Positions 1 to 9,234 are shown, numbered from the stretch's first letter. The stretch: 64,000 nucleotides of DNA from Nocardioides faecalis (GCF_018388425.1 NZ_CP074406.1:1674001-1738000); one strand, 5' to 3'. The notes: a model not told the origin generated them from the letters alone. Program-made: numbers and translations.

Positions 1-329
1 ACCGGCCGAACGTCGCCGCGAAGTGCTACTTCGCCAACGGAGTGATGCCCATGCCACCCTGCGGGCCCGCCCGCTCATGCCGCATTCCGCGCGCTTCGAG
101 GCCCCAAGGCCAAGCCGCTGGTACGGAGAGGCGACTCGTTGGTCGAGGTGGCGGCCGAGATCGTCCGGCTCGGCGGATCGAAGAACCACGTCATGGCAGG
201 CTCGAGTGTCGTCGACACTCGAGGACGATGAGTTCTCCGTTCATCCGGACTCTGGACAGCAGCGCGAGTAGTTCTGGTGAGTCGGCGGGCCTACCGCGCG
301 CAGGCGCGGATTGCCCTCGTCCATCACGG
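1..329. other. Region without an intact gene; possible gene remnant
   Basis: No complete gene is visible. On the plus strand, frame 1 reads from about 46 to a TGA at 241-243, and its second half (from about 79) has the GC-rich third-position pattern of real coding DNA (a stretch reading RRGDSLVEVAAEIVRLGG). Frame 3 at 3-50 also looks coding. This is compatible with the frameshifted 3' end of an unidentified gene, but I cannot name a family. A strong palindrome at 201-223 overlaps it. Confidence 0.25.
201..223. repeat. 23-bp near-perfect palindrome
   Basis: Two 11-base arms, CTCGAGTGTCG and its exact reverse complement, are separated by a single T. No run of T follows on either strand, so a rho-independent terminator is not obvious. 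It could be a dimeric protein-binding site or a hairpin. It lies about 300 bp downstream of the minus-strand excisionase-like gene, so it could also end that transcript. Confidence 0.5.
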
Positions 330-527
330 TCACTGCCGAGCTGAGGGGATTCGGCGCAGTGCGGATTCGAGTTCGTCGAGTCGTAGCCGGATGGAGCGGC
401 GCCCGCATTGGTAGGCGGGGATAGTGCCGTCGCTGATGCGGCGGCGGATGGTCCGGGTGGACAGGGACATGATTTCGGCGGCTTCGTCGAGGCTGACGTA
501 GACGGGGAGTTCTCGCTTCCTAGTCAC
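330..527 (-). CDS. Excisionase-like helix-turn-helix protein
   Basis: A 65-residue basic protein. Residues about 9-57 form a MerR/excisionase-type winged helix (HTH_17 class), with the pattern DEAAEIMSLSTRTIRRRISDG followed by the wing and a final basic helix. Proteins of this size and fold act as recombination directionality factors or small repressors in actinobacterial ICEs. The start is GTG at 527, preceded by AGGAG with about 7 bases spacing. It overlaps the stop of the upstream HTH gene by 8 bases, so the two are probably translationally coupled. It is the last gene of a minus-strand operon running from ssb. Which of the two HTH proteins is the true excisionase cannot be decided here. 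Confidence 0.75.
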   Translation of the reverse strand: MTRKRELPVYVSLDEAAEIMSLSTRTIRRRISDGTIPAYQCGRRSIRLRLDELESALRRIPSARQ

Positions 528-924
528 GGGGCTTCTCCTGGCTGGGCATGTGGTGCGAGCGGCTGGTCGTGGTGGCGGAGCTAAGGAATCGGCGGGTTTC
601 GGCGACGGTGATGTAGAGGCGGCCGCAGCCGTTGACGCGGGCCCAGCCGGGGGCCGACGCCGCGTCGGCGCCAGTCGCGGACGGTGCGTTGGGGGGGGTG
701 CGGATGAGGTCGCAGAACTCTTCGACGGTGATGAGTCCTCCGTCGTCCCAGTCGTCGGGGACCTGGATGGGCACGGCGCGCGGGCCGTAACCGGGGAGGC
801 GAACGCGCCATGTCAGCAGGGTCGCTTTCGGCACGCCGAGATAGCCGCAGGCGTCGTCAGTGCTCAGGAACGGGTCTCGGGCCATCGAGACGGCGGTGTC
901 TGACGTGCTCATGTTGGTGGACAT
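520..924 (-). pseudogene. Tandem helix-turn-helix protein with two offsetting frameshifts
   Basis: The N-terminal half is a clear excisionase-type HTH (FLSTDDACGYLGVPKATLLTW). The C-terminal half should be a second HTH (LITVEEFCDLI ... GCGRLYITVAETRRFL), but its recognition helix, RTVRDWRRRGVGP, lies in another reading frame. The frame leaves at a run of eight G (691-698) and returns at a run of five G near 648-652, so the encoded protein has about 14 wrong residues in the middle. ATG at 924 is preceded by AAGGAG at ideal distance. Either one real compensating pair of indels inactivated the second HTH, or both homopolymers were miscalled. The overall ORF stays open for about 134 residues. Confidence 0.6.
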
Positions 925-992
925 CTGTTCTCCTTGGCCGGCATCACTGCCTAGGTGCACGGGCCTCGCCTGCGCGAGCCGGTGGCCCGCGG

Positions 993-2309
993 TCAGATGT
1001 TCGGGACTTCGACAGCCCGTCCTTTGGTCGGTCGATGGATCAGCGCGGAGTGCAGGTCAACTCGCGTCGGTCCCGGGGTGGCCTCGGGCGGTTCGTCCTT
1101 GGGGCGCAGTCGCTCCCGCACGGTCTTCACCACTGCGAGATCGGTCGCCGACGTGATCGGGACGAAGCGCTCACGAACCGGGTGGACCAGCTGCCCGCCC
1201 CCGCCCACAATTCGCGGAAGAGTCACGCGCTTGAAGAAGGCGCCACGCTCGACTCCGTCCTCGATGACGTCGGCGATGCGGTCGTCGAGGCGGTGGAACA
1301 GCAACTGGAATCCAGAGAGGACACGTGGCTCAAGGATGGTGTCCTTGGGGAGGGCTTTCAGTCGCGTGACGGCATTCGCACCTTCGGCCACGGCCAGTCC
1401 GCCCGTTCCGAGAAGGCCCCCGACCTCGCGTAGCTGCTTCTGCATGACCGAGTAGGTCTCGGCGCGCGTGGTCCATCGCTCGGCGAGACGTTGGTCGATC
1501 CGGGCGGCGTACGGTGCGAGGTGCGCGGAGACGAGGCGTTGGGAGTCCACGACCAGGCGAAGGTTGGTCGCGTTGGGCACGGAATTCATCCGGATCACGA
1601 GGTTGTGCTGGGCCTGCAGCACGCCGAGGATCCCTGGACGCTCCGGGCCGGTGATGACCTTCGTCTTCGGTCGCCAGCCGAGGTGATCGACGGCGTAGTC
1701 CGGCTGGGCGAGGTTCACGTCGAGGGCAGCAGCCAGCGAGGCCCAGCCGAGACGAGCGATCTGGGCGAGCGGCTCCCAACCGGGTGTGTTCTTGTACCGT
1801 CGGTCGAGGACGACCAGTGCTTGGGTCAACGCGGCGACGTCGCCGACGAGCGCCTGGGCCTGGGGAGCGGTCATCTGTGCGGACACCTGCTCGCTGGTGT
1901 CGTGTTCAGCGAGGGCCGCTGCACGGGCAGCGAGACGCCATCGGTCCACCATCGGGTTGGCGTTCGGCGTGGCCAGGGCATCAGCCGACGCCGGGCTCGC
2001 GCTCGACTGGTGCTTCGCGAGGTCGATCGTCCGCGCCAGTTCGCCGGCTGCTGTTAGATGCGAACTGCTGGTGCCGACCGATCGGAACGGATTCGGCTGT
2101 GCCGGCGGCATGTTGGAGAAGGCCAGTGGGCTTGCGGCGCGCATGGCTTGGCTGAGCCAGGCGATGACACTCTGGCGGTAGGTCCGGATCAGACCACCGA
2201 GTTCCTCACGCTCCCCGGCCGTCGTCCCCACGAGCCGCTGCTGGACGCGATGTTGCCGGAGAAGTGCCGCGAACTCGGCACGCATCGCCGCGCCGGTCTC
2301 CCCGTACAT
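993..2309 (-). CDS. Conserved ICE hypothetical protein, mostly helical
   Basis: A 438-residue protein with no recognised catalytic motif, signal peptide or membrane segment. The composition (Ala, Leu, Arg, Gln rich) suggests an extended helical protein. The ATG at 2309 shares TGATG with the stop of the upstream gene, so translation is coupled. A second ATG eight codons in, preceded by GGGGAG, is an alternative start. It lies in the minus-strand operon ssb, DUF4913-like protein, 110-aa protein, this gene, HTH gene, excisionase-like gene. That position suggests an accessory maintenance role, but no function can be assigned. Confidence 0.7.
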   Translation of the reverse strand: MYGETGAAMRAEFAALLRQHRVQQRLVGTTAGEREELGGLIRTYRQSVIAWLSQAMRAASPLAFSNMPPAQPNPFRSVGTSSSHLTAAGELARTIDLAKHQSSASPASADALATPNANPMVDRWRLAARAAALAEHDTSEQVSAQMTAPQAQALVGDVAALTQALVVLDRRYKNTPGWEPLAQIARLGWASLAAALDVNLAQPDYAVDHLGWRPKTKVITGPERPGILGVLQAQHNLVIRMNSVPNATNLRLVVDSQRLVSAHLAPYAARIDQRLAERWTTRAETYSVMQKQLREVGGLLGTGGLAVAEGANAVTRLKALPKDTILEPRVLSGFQLLFHRLDDRIADVIEDGVERGAFFKRVTLPRIVGGGGQLVHPVRERFVPITSATDLAVVKTVRERLRPKDEPPEATPGPTRVDLHSALIHRPTKGRAVEVPNI

Positions 2310-2641
2310 CAGGTGCCGTCCAACGCGTATGCGTCATCGAGCATCGCGAGGACGAGCTCCACTGTGAGCGTGTCGACGCCGTGCTGCTCCAGCTCCTCGA
2401 GCGCTGACGTCGCGATGGCGAGCAGGATGGCTCGGTCCTCGGTCAGCCCTACGGCGTCGGCCGATGGGCACTCGTCCCCGTGGATACGATCGAGTTCGAT
2501 GAGGACGAGCTCGTATGCCGATGAGGCGTCGATGGTCGATGCCTGATCGGCGAGCGCAGCGAGGTAGGAGCGCGCTTGCGCCAAGGTGAGTGCGTGGGGG
2601 AGAAGCACGATCGACTCCCTTCCTGGGTGGAGCGCCACCAT
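2309..2641 (-). CDS. Small acidic hypothetical protein
   Basis: A 110-residue protein rich in Ala, Leu, Asp and Glu, predicted to be helical, with no recognised domain. It starts at ATG 2641, with a weak ribosome-binding site, and stops inside the start of the 438-residue gene (TGATG overlap). Small acidic proteins placed before a large helical protein in ICEs are often partners, but nothing in this sequence proves it. Confidence 0.6.
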   Translation of the reverse strand: MVALHPGRESIVLLPHALTLAQARSYLAALADQASTIDASSAYELVLIELDRIHGDECPSADAVGLTEDRAILLAIATSALEELEQHGVDTLTVELVLAMLDDAYALDGT

Positions 2642-2725
2642 TGCCCCGCTGTCGAGCCACGTCGCCGGTGATCGGAATGCCTGTGGAATCCAGGTGCGCA
2701 GCGGCGTCCATGGGACGGATCTGGT

Positions 2726-3250
2726 TCAGCCGAGCAGGGCTCGGTTGGCCATGGCCTCGGCGGTCTTCCGTCTGAGAACGTCGGCTCGAACGGCCTCCTC
2801 GAAGTCCTGACGCCGGTCGGCGATGGAAACCTCGCCGCCGAGCTCGACGCCCTTCTCGCCGGGCCAGACGGTCTGGCGGGTCGGGCGGTCACGATCGAGG
2901 CGGGTGCCGCAGGTCGCGACCCAGTCCCGCAGCCGATGCCGGGCGTCGGCGAAGTCCCGCATCCACGCGATCGGCGCCGAGGGGCTGGCGGATTCGTGGT
3001 AGCAGCTGAGCCAGTGAGTGTGCAGCGCCGAGAGTTCCCATACGAGCTCGTCGTGGCGATGCCAGTACGGCGGAACTATCGACGGCGGTAGCCCGTAGGT
3101 CACTTTTAGCCAGGTCACCCAGGCGTCCAGGTCATGCCACTCGCGGTCAGCGTCCTCGGAACCGAGGAGATTCCAGTTGATCGACTCCGGCGGACGCTCG
3201 AGGAGATCGGCCACTCCACGGTAGTCGTTGGGCTCCTCGTACGTGCCCAT
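2726..3250 (-). CDS. DUF4913-like protein
   Basis: A 174-residue protein. Residues about 25-125 fit the DUF4913 pattern found in actinobacterial mobile elements: a Trp-rich stretch (WVTWLKVTYGL ... PPYWHRHDELVWELSALHTHWLS), then a short loop and MRDFADARHRLRDW with a conserved Cys-Gly after it. The function of the family is unknown. It starts 13 bases after the ssb stop, so both are likely on one mRNA. The C-terminal 50 residues are charged and probably helical. Confidence 0.65.
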   Translation of the reverse strand: MGTYEEPNDYRGVADLLERPPESINWNLLGSEDADREWHDLDAWVTWLKVTYGLPPSIVPPYWHRHDELVWELSALHTHWLSCYHESASPSAPIAWMRDFADARHRLRDWVATCGTRLDRDRPTRQTVWPGEKGVELGGEVSIADRRQDFEEAVRADVLRRKTAEAMANRALLG

Positions 3251-3263
3251 GATCGACAGCGGC

Positions 3264-3683
3264 TCAGATCGCGATGGGCGGCGGCTCGGGGACCGGCGAG
3301 AGCGGCCGCTCGGGCGCGGCGTGCCGGCCGCGCTGGACCACGTAGTCGGTCCTGTTCGCGTTGTGGCCGATCTTCCTTGCGACGAACTCTTCCTTGACGA
3401 TGCCCACGCCGGTGCGGCTCTCGACCTCGTACTCGTGGATGTAACCGCTCGCCACGAACGAGTCGCCCTTGTGGAACCGCGCGTGGGTCTCGCGGGCCGT
3501 GCCCTCGAACGCGACCATGTCGTGGAAGGTCGGGTCGAGTTTGGTGAACTCGCCGTTGACCTCGCGGCACCACTGCTCTACGCCGACCCGTAACCGGCAG
3601 CATTCGGCGCCCTGCTTGGTGAAGTGAAGCTCCGGCGCGGACGCGACGAAGCCGACGAGGCTCATCTGGGTCGGGATAGACAT
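3264..3683 (-). CDS. ssb: Single-stranded DNA-binding protein (ICE copy)
   Basis: A 139-residue OB-fold SSB. It binds the single strand produced in replication or conjugative transfer, and this copy presumably served the ICE. The N-terminal MSLVGFVASAPEL and the central FHDMVAFEGTARETHARFHKGDSFVASGYIHEYE follow the SSB fold through about residue 115. The C-terminal tail is short, Pro-rich and ends without the acidic DDDIPF-type tip used for partner binding, as in many plasmid or ICE versions. ATG 3683 has AGGAG 6 bases upstream; the open frame extends further upstream but without coding character. It is the first gene of the minus-strand accessory operon. Confidence 0.85.
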   Translation of the reverse strand: MSIPTQMSLVGFVASAPELHFTKQGAECCRLRVGVEQWCREVNGEFTKLDPTFHDMVAFEGTARETHARFHKGDSFVASGYIHEYEVESRTGVGIVKEEFVARKIGHNANRTDYVVQRGRHAAPERPLSPVPEPPPIAI

Positions 3684-3994
3684 TTTGACTCCTGGGTCGG
3701 GCAGCGCATCTTGCGAGCTGCGTTCAGGAGTTAGGTGCGAGCGCGAGGACAAGGCGTCGGTGTGTAGCCCCATTCGCGGGGGAAAGACGCACCCCCGGTG
3801 GCTTCGACCTGCGGTTCCGGCAACCGAAGTTGAGTGACGCTCTATGCAGTGAGCGGCGCTTTCGGGCGAGCTAGCGGTGCGCGGGCCGGCCCGTCGAATC
3901 GACTTGTCGTCTACCCGCCGCGCTGGGCCATGATGCGACGGCGCGACCGTTGTACGGTCGAGCATTCGCGAAGTTTCAGTTAGGAGGATGCAGG

Positions 3995-4249
3995 ATGGGT
4001 TTCTTCGACAGGGCTCTGGGTGCCGTCGCCGGTATCGGTGGGGGAGAGGGCGCCGGTAGCAGGAACTCGGGCGGCGATACGGAGACGGCTACATGTCCGT
4101 TCTGTGGTTCGGAGAAGGACCCGATTGACATCTCGGCTGACTACGGGTGTGAGGACTGTGACGATCCCTACTCGGGGCCGAAGTACTGCTGTGGTGGGAT
4201 CTATGAGCATGGCGAAGACACCTGCGCGAGTTGCGGGGAGCCATTGTGA
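3995..4249 (+). CDS. Small zinc-ribbon-like protein
   Basis: An 84-residue protein with a Gly-rich N-terminus (MGFFDRALGAVAGIGGGEG) and a Cys-rich C-terminal half: CPFC, CEDC, CC and CASC pairs, suggesting one or two zinc ribbons. The start ATG at 3995 is chosen because AGGAGG lies at 3982-3987. It is transcribed divergently from ssb across a 311-bp intergenic region (3684-3994) that must contain both promoters. The Cys pairs and small size suggest a DNA- or protein-binding adaptor; this is inference. Confidence 0.65.
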   Translation: MGFFDRALGAVAGIGGGEGAGSRNSGGDTETATCPFCGSEKDPIDISADYGCEDCDDPYSGPKYCCGGIYEHGEDTCASCGEPL

Positions 4250-4321
4250 GTAGACGGGCCGGGGTAGGGCTTGACTGATGACTCGCCTCCCCAGGGCCGA
4301 AGTTAAATATGGCTCCAACGG

Positions 4322-4783
4322 CTACAAGCACTCGCTGTCGAACCGTTCGTTCACCTTCTGCCAAGTAGGCGAGTCTCGGTCGTCGTGGTCCTGAAGCCGC
4401 TCCGCTAGGGCGGGACACGGTCCCAGCGGCACGTCAGGATTGGAGTCATCGGAGTCATCGCCCCGATGTCCGAAGTAACCCCTGCCGAGACCGAAGATTA
4501 TAACGACGGCCGCCGCAACGAGGAACAGGATCACGACCAATCCGAAGCCGGCCTCGGCGCGCTCATATGCTTTGTCGCCCCCCGTGCTCTGATTGGCAAT
4601 CTTGCGTAGGTGCCGCGCGTGGGCGGGCTTTATGCCGTTCTCTGTCGCACTCTCGACTGTCCACCCCGAACTTGCGTGAAACCAGCCGCCGCAGGAGCAG
4701 TGACCGTTTGCGGCACTGCTGCCAACGGCAGTCTTCTTCACGGTCACAGTCAGCATGTGACCCTCGCTGGCGTCAGTCGACAT
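4322..4783 (-). CDS. Small single-pass membrane protein
   Basis: A 153-residue protein. The N-terminal part contains GHCSCGGW, possibly a small Cys/His metal site. One hydrophobic segment (GFGLVVILFLVAAAVVIIFGLG, about residues 77-98) is followed by an acidic tail with two further Cys. Start choice is uncertain: ATG 4783 gives this length, while ATG 4756 has a better GAGGG upstream. It converges with the zinc-ribbon gene. Function unknown. Confidence 0.5.
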   Translation of the reverse strand: MSTDASEGHMLTVTVKKTAVGSSAANGHCSCGGWFHASSGWTVESATENGIKPAHARHLRKIANQSTGGDKAYERAEAGFGLVVILFLVAAAVVIIFGLGRGYFGHRGDDSDDSNPDVPLGPCPALAERLQDHDDRDSPTWQKVNERFDSECL

Positions 4784-5171
4784 GGCCCGCAGTGTGCCAG
4801 CCCAGCGACTCCCTCGACGCGCGACGGGCTGCGAGTTCGGCCAAGGTACGGGTCCCCGGGTCCCGCTTGATGAAGGCGACATCTCTGTCGGGATCGGGTC
4901 ATCGCCTGTGTCGTCGCATGCCGCACTTACACCTCGCTGTGGGCACACTGCGATCGTGGTCCGACGTTTCGTTCCTCGGCCCGGTCTATTGCAGTGAGGA
5001 GGAACCGTTTGTGCACGGCTTTGACAGTGACCATCCCCGTCGTGGACACGCAGCCGCGCTGATCGGTGCGAGTTCACGTCCTGATGGCTTGACGCATTTC
5101 GGAGTGGGCTGGTGACCATCGGCAGTTGACGAATTGCGCCCCGTGATTCTCTTGACGCAGGAGGTGTCGCT
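4784..5171. other. Intergenic region, no gene seen
   Basis: No frame shows convincing coding character here. It must contain the promoters of the minus-strand membrane protein gene and of the plus-strand gene at 5172, whose ribosome-binding site GGAGG is at 5160-5164. Confidence 0.4.
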
Positions 5172-5612
5172 ATGAAGTCGATTGCACAGGCGCGGATCAA
5201 GAGGGTGCGGGCTTTGGAGCTCGCGTCAGAAGGGTATTCGTACGACTCGATCGCAGACGCTGTTGGGTATTCGCACCGGGGGTCAGCCCACCGGGCGGTG
5301 TTCAAGGCACTGGAGGAGCGAGAGGCTGCCGGGGCTGAGGAGTTCCGAGTCCGCGAGGTCGCGCGTCTGGATCGACTGCAGTCTGCGTTGTGGAGTGATG
5401 CCCTCGACGGGGACGCGACCGCTGTGACGGCCGTCTTGCGCATCATCGAGCTGAGATCCAGGTTGCTCGGGCTGACGAAGACTGAGTCGAGCGCCCGCAG
5501 GTCAGATGCTCCGGCGTTCCTGGTGGTAGGTCCGATTGAAGGCAACCCTGAGACGGCAACATTGGATGACGTCTATCGATGGTCAGCGCGTCCACAGAAA
5601 GAACTGGCGTGA
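5172..5612 (+). CDS. Terminase-small-subunit-like HTH protein
   Basis: A 146-residue protein. Residues 1-50 form a homeodomain-like helix-turn-helix (RIKRVRALELASEGYSYDSIADAVGYSHRGSAHRAV), followed by a helical region ending RIIELRSRLLGL, a layout shared with phage terminase small-subunit-like proteins found alone in actinobacterial genomes and mobile elements. No large terminase is near, so it is not part of a packaging module here; a DNA-binding role is inferred. ATG 5172 follows GGAGG at good spacing. Its 3' end borders an IS3-family remnant. Confidence 0.65.
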   Translation: MKSIAQARIKRVRALELASEGYSYDSIADAVGYSHRGSAHRAVFKALEEREAAGAEEFRVREVARLDRLQSALWSDALDGDATAVTAVLRIIELRSRLLGLTKTESSARRSDAPAFLVVGPIEGNPETATLDDVYRWSARPQKELA

Positions 5613-5732
5613 CCGCGGGAGCGCCACGATCTGGGAGGTCCACGAGGTGATGGCCGTCCGTTGTTTGACACGAGGTGCTGCTGCACCCCGTGCTAGTTGT
5701 GGGGCCACCGGACTTGGTTCTCCGGGGGCGGC

Positions 5733-5978
5733 CTTACCGAGTGCTTGTGTCAGATCAGCGACCTCGGCCTCGAGCTGCTGCTCCCCGGTCGTCGGCGCGG
5801 ACTTCCCGGCCAACAGGCCCTGCTTGCCGGCCTCGAGGAACTCCGCCTTCCACCGGCCGATCGACTGCTCGGAGATCTTCTCCCGACGCGCTGCCTCGGC
5901 GATCGTCATCTCGCCGGCCAGCACGCTCAACACGATCCGCAGCTTCTTGTCCGCCGGGATCACAGGTGGTCTACCCAT
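5733..5978 (-). pseudogene. IS3-family transposase OrfA fragment
   Basis: About 82 residues match the N-terminal HTH protein (OrfA) of IS3-like elements: MGRPPVIPADKK, then the HTH GEMTIAEAARREKISEQSIGRW and the leucine-zipper start EAEVADLTQALG. Homology stops abruptly near 5733 and the frame continues into unrelated sequence. OrfB is absent, so this is a dead remnant. The flanking 5979-6140 region shows no gene. Confidence 0.7.
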
Positions 5979-6140
5979 CGTGCTTTTGTCTCGCTTCCAT
6001 GCTCAGAGGATCAACTAACTCCTCTGCCACGAAGTCTCACGCGCGACAAGCACGAGCCCAACCCCCTGATCTTCGCGGTGTGGAGCTGCGGATTCTGGTC
6101 GGAGTGTCGCGCCGGCTGAGCGTGCCGTTCTCGGGCGTCA

Positions 6141-7566
6141 GTTGAGTCCCCGATAGTGGTGTAGCGCGGTCGCCGGGATCGTCATCGGCGTGTACGGAAG
6201 ACGTAGATGCGGCCACCGCGTGATCCTTCGAGTGAACCTCTCACAGCACCCTCGAACGGAGTCATCACGATGACCGCACCACACATTGTCGACCCTGCTG
6301 GCCTGCTTGGTGAAGCCCTGGCTGAGGCGAGTCCGGATCTGATGCGCAGCCTGCTGCAGACGATCATCAACGCACTGTTGTCCGCCGACGCCGACGCGGT
6401 GGTCGGCGCCGAGTATGGCCGCCCGGATCCGGGTCGGGTCGCGCAGCGCAACGGCTACCGCCGCCGCCCGCTGGACACCAGGGTTGGCACCATCGACGTC
6501 GCGATCCCCAAACTCAGGAAGGGCACCTACTTCCCGGAGTGGCTCCTCGAGCGCCGCAAGCGCTCGGAGTCCGCGCTGATCACCGTGGTGGCTGACTGCT
6601 ACCTCGCCGGCGTAAGCACGCGGCGGATGGACAAGCTGGTCAAGAGCCTGGGCATCGACTCGTTGAGCAAGTCCCAGGTGTCGCGGATGGCCGCCGAGCT
6701 CGACGAGCACGTCGAGGAGTTCCGCCACCGACCCCTCGACACCGCCGGCCCGTTCACCTTCGTCGCCGCCGACGCGCTGACGATGAAGGTCCGCGAGGGC
6801 GGCCGGGTCATCAACGCCGTGGTGCTGCTCGCGACCGGCGTCAATGGTGATGGGCACCGCGAGGTTCTCGGCATGCGCGTGGCTACCAGTGAGACCGGGG
6901 CGGCGTGGAACGAGTTCTTCGCCGACCTCGTCGCCCGCGGCCTGACCGGGGTCCGGCTGGTCACCTCAGACGCCCACCAAGGGCTGGTCGAGGCGGTCGC
7001 GGCCAACCTGCCCGGCGCCGCCTGGCAACGCTGCCGCACCCACTACGCCGCCAACCTCATGTCCGCCACCCCGAAAGCGATGTGGCCGGCGGTGAAGGCG
7101 ATGCTGCACAGCGTCTACGACCAGCCAGATCGGCCGGCGGTACACGCCCAGTTCGACCGGCTCCTGGACTACGTCGACGACAAGCTGCCCGAAGTCCACG
7201 ACCACCTCGACGTGGCGCGTGCCGACATCCTTGCGTTCACCGAGTTCCCCAAGGACGTGTGGACCCAGATCTGGTCCAACAACCCGGCCGAGCGCCTCAA
7301 CCGCGAGATCCGACGCCGCACCGACGCCGTGGGGATCTTCCCCACCCGCGAGGCCATCGTGCGCCTGGTCGGTGCTGTCCTGGCCGAGCAGACCGATGAG
7401 TGGGCCGAAGGCCGCCGCTACCTCGGACTCGACCTCCTCGCCCGCTGCCGCGTCAACCTCGTTCCCACCACCGAACCCGAGATCGGAGCTGATCAACTGC
7501 CCGCCCTGACCGCCTGAACCATCAAGAAGGAGAACGCAGCGCTACACCACTACCGGGGACTTGACC
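6141..7566 (+). mobile_element. IS256-family insertion sequence, intact
   Basis: Imperfect terminal inverted repeats share a core at 6145-6167 and 7539-7561 (AGTCCCCG, one mismatch, then TAGTGGTGTAGCGC). The element is bracketed by a direct repeat CGGGCGTCA at 6132-6140 and 7567-7575, a 9-bp target duplication typical of IS256-family insertion. It encodes a full-length transposase. Intact ends and duplication indicate a recent insertion. Confidence 0.9.
6270..7517 (+). CDS. IS256-family transposase
   Basis: A 415-residue DDE transposase of the Mutator/IS256 class. Visible landmarks are the N-terminal HTH region, [25 protein letters not shown], the first catalytic Asp in [15 protein letters not shown], the second in [10 protein letters not shown], and the C-terminal [18 protein letters not shown] with the catalytic Glu. 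Length is normal for the family and no frameshift is seen. ATG 6270 is the start from which homology begins. It moves its own element by a cut-and-copy mechanism and has no relation to the neighbouring cargo. Confidence 0.92.
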   Translation: MTAPHIVDPAGLLGEALAEASPDLMRSLLQTIINALLSADADAVVGAEYGRPDPGRVAQRNGYRRRPLDTRVGTIDVAIPKLRKGTYFPEWLLERRKRSESALITVVADCYLAGVSTRRMDKLVKSLGIDSLSKSQVSRMAAELDEHVEEFRHRPLDTAGPFTFVAADALTMKVREGGRVINAVVLLATGVNGDGHREVLGMRVATSETGAAWNEFFADLVARGLTGVRLVTSDAHQGLVEAVAANLPGAAWQRCRTHYAANLMSATPKAMWPAVKAMLHSVYDQPDRPAVHAQFDRLLDYVDDKLPEVHDHLDVARADILAFTEFPKDVWTQIWSNNPAERLNREIRRRTDAVGIFPTREAIVRLVGAVLAEQTDEWAEGRRYLGLDLLARCRVNLVPTTEPEIGADQLPALTA

Positions 7567-7839
7567 CGGGCGTCACTCGTCCTGGAGATTCCAGGCACGA
7601 CACTGTCCGTCAGGGCCGCTAGGACCGCTTCGCCCGGTCCGTCGCACCTGCTCCGTGTAGGTGGTCGCCCGGGCCGTGCGACGTCTCCTGCCGTCCGCGT
7701 GGCCTGCGGGAGACACCCGTGGCACCGGGAAGGTCCCGGCCTCAGTCCCGCCGTTTCCTCACGAACGGTCGGGGTGCGGTGCCAGTCTGTTCCCGGCACT
7801 TCGCCTTCAACCAGACCGGCTCACGCAAGGACTCGTCCA

Positions 7840-9126
7840 GTGCGAACTAGTTCCCGACCCCAAAGACTCGCGTCCATCGTCGCGCTGGCCTTGTCAGTGG
7901 TTGCCCTGGCGGCCTGCGGAGGTGAGGACTCGGACTCCCGTGAAGGCTCCTCGTCTAAGACCGAAGCGGCCGTGACGCCCGTCGTCGCCGCAGCGCTCGG
8001 CTGTCCCTCCGTCGAGGACTACGACATCGCTACTGGGGTTGGCGGCGACGAACTGTCCCACGTGTCGGTCGACGTACCGCTGCTGAGTGGGTACGTGGCT
8101 GCCGCGCTGCCGGACGGCGGGTGTGGATACGCCGAGGTTGAGGCATCCCAGTCCGACTCCTCCGAGAACATGAGCCGCAGGGTCAACGTCGCCTATTTCA
8201 ACCTCGGAGAGAACGGCCAGCCGACGTTCGACGACCTGCGCGACTGGGCTGGCACTGTCGGAGCAAGCGACCTGGGCGAAGACGTGGACGCGGGCGGCCC
8301 TCTTCAGCCTGACGGTACGTTCTTCAACCTGCCCTCCGACTTCAGCGGCTGGACCCCCGGCTGGCTCGAGCAGACAGAACGTGGCGACGCGACGTACCAG
8401 CAGAGCGCCATCCCCGAGTACACCGACCGCCCTGGCGCCGTCGTCAGCTTTCTTCTGGGTGAGTCGGACGTCGACGCAGTCGAGCTCGCATCGACCGGCG
8501 ATGAGGACGCTGACTACGACCCCGTCACAGCTATGGCCTCTGGCTTGGACGCAACGTTCGCCGGGTCGTTCGACGTGACGGACCTGGACGGTTACACCCT
8601 CGATATCGAGGTATCGGGGTCACTGTCACCATTCACCAGCGAGTTGGCCAACTCCAAGCCAGGTCAGTTCGAGGCCCTCGGCTACGCCTCAGCCAGCAGT
8701 TTCGCCACCAACACGACGGAAGGCCGCGACGCCCCCATCCCGGAGTTCTCACTCGTCGCGATCTACGACATCAACTCCGACTTCTGCGGAGGCGACGGCT
8801 ACTTGAGCCGTGCAGGAGATAGCTGGCAGGACCCCAGCTTCTGCCAAGTCGGCATCGGCATCCACCGACCGGGCACGGTCTCGGCCGGTAGCCAAACGGA
8901 CGAGGAGATCGGCGCAGGCGACCTCACCATCGGCGGCCTCGACGAGAACAGCAATGCGCTGGCCGAGATGAATGCCCCGTTGAGCATCTACGCGACCTTC
9001 GGCAGCGAAGGCGGCATCAGCACCAACACAACCCTCACCAGTTCCAGCGGCTGCCAGACAAGCGCGGGATCCGGTGCCGTGTGGTACGTCCCCATGGACG
9101 GTTGGCCGGACCCGGTTTGCAGCTGA
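7840..9126 (+). CDS. Secreted lipoprotein of unknown function
   Basis: A 428-residue predicted lipoprotein. The N-terminus has two Arg-rich turns, a hydrophobic helix and a lipobox (VALAAC, Cys about residue 28), so it should be anchored to the outer face of the membrane. The mature part is acidic, Ser/Gly/Asp rich and contains several Cys that could form disulfides. No enzymatic motif is recognised. GTG 7840 is chosen because the signal peptide begins there; the open frame upstream (from 7561) lacks coding character. It may have lost its original promoter, since IS256 ends only 273 bp upstream. Confidence 0.65.
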   Translation: MRTSSRPQRLASIVALALSVVALAACGGEDSDSREGSSSKTEAAVTPVVAAALGCPSVEDYDIATGVGGDELSHVSVDVPLLSGYVAAALPDGGCGYAEVEASQSDSSENMSRRVNVAYFNLGENGQPTFDDLRDWAGTVGASDLGEDVDAGGPLQPDGTFFNLPSDFSGWTPGWLEQTERGDATYQQSAIPEYTDRPGAVVSFLLGESDVDAVELASTGDEDADYDPVTAMASGLDATFAGSFDVTDLDGYTLDIEVSGSLSPFTSELANSKPGQFEALGYASASSFATNTTEGRDAPIPEFSLVAIYDINSDFCGGDGYLSRAGDSWQDPSFCQVGIGIHRPGTVSAGSQTDEEIGAGDLTIGGLDENSNALAEMNAPLSIYATFGSEGGISTNTTLTSSSGCQTSAGSGAVWYVPMDGWPDPVCS

Positions 9127-9234
9127 CGAGCTAGAGCTACCTGCGAGACTCAGGCTGCCGTGCAAGGACACGGCCCCCGAGGACGATGTCGCCAATCTGG
9201 CCATGCCTGCGAGGTCGGCGAATACCATTCGGGC

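Noticed and set aside
4784..5545. N-terminal extension of the small membrane protein gene at 4322-4783
   Set aside because: The extension overlaps the plus-strand HTH gene at 5172 and has a shadow-like Ser/Arg composition.
7561..7839. Upstream part of the lipoprotein frame
   Set aside because: The signal peptide with lipobox begins at GTG 7840; the upstream part has no coding character.
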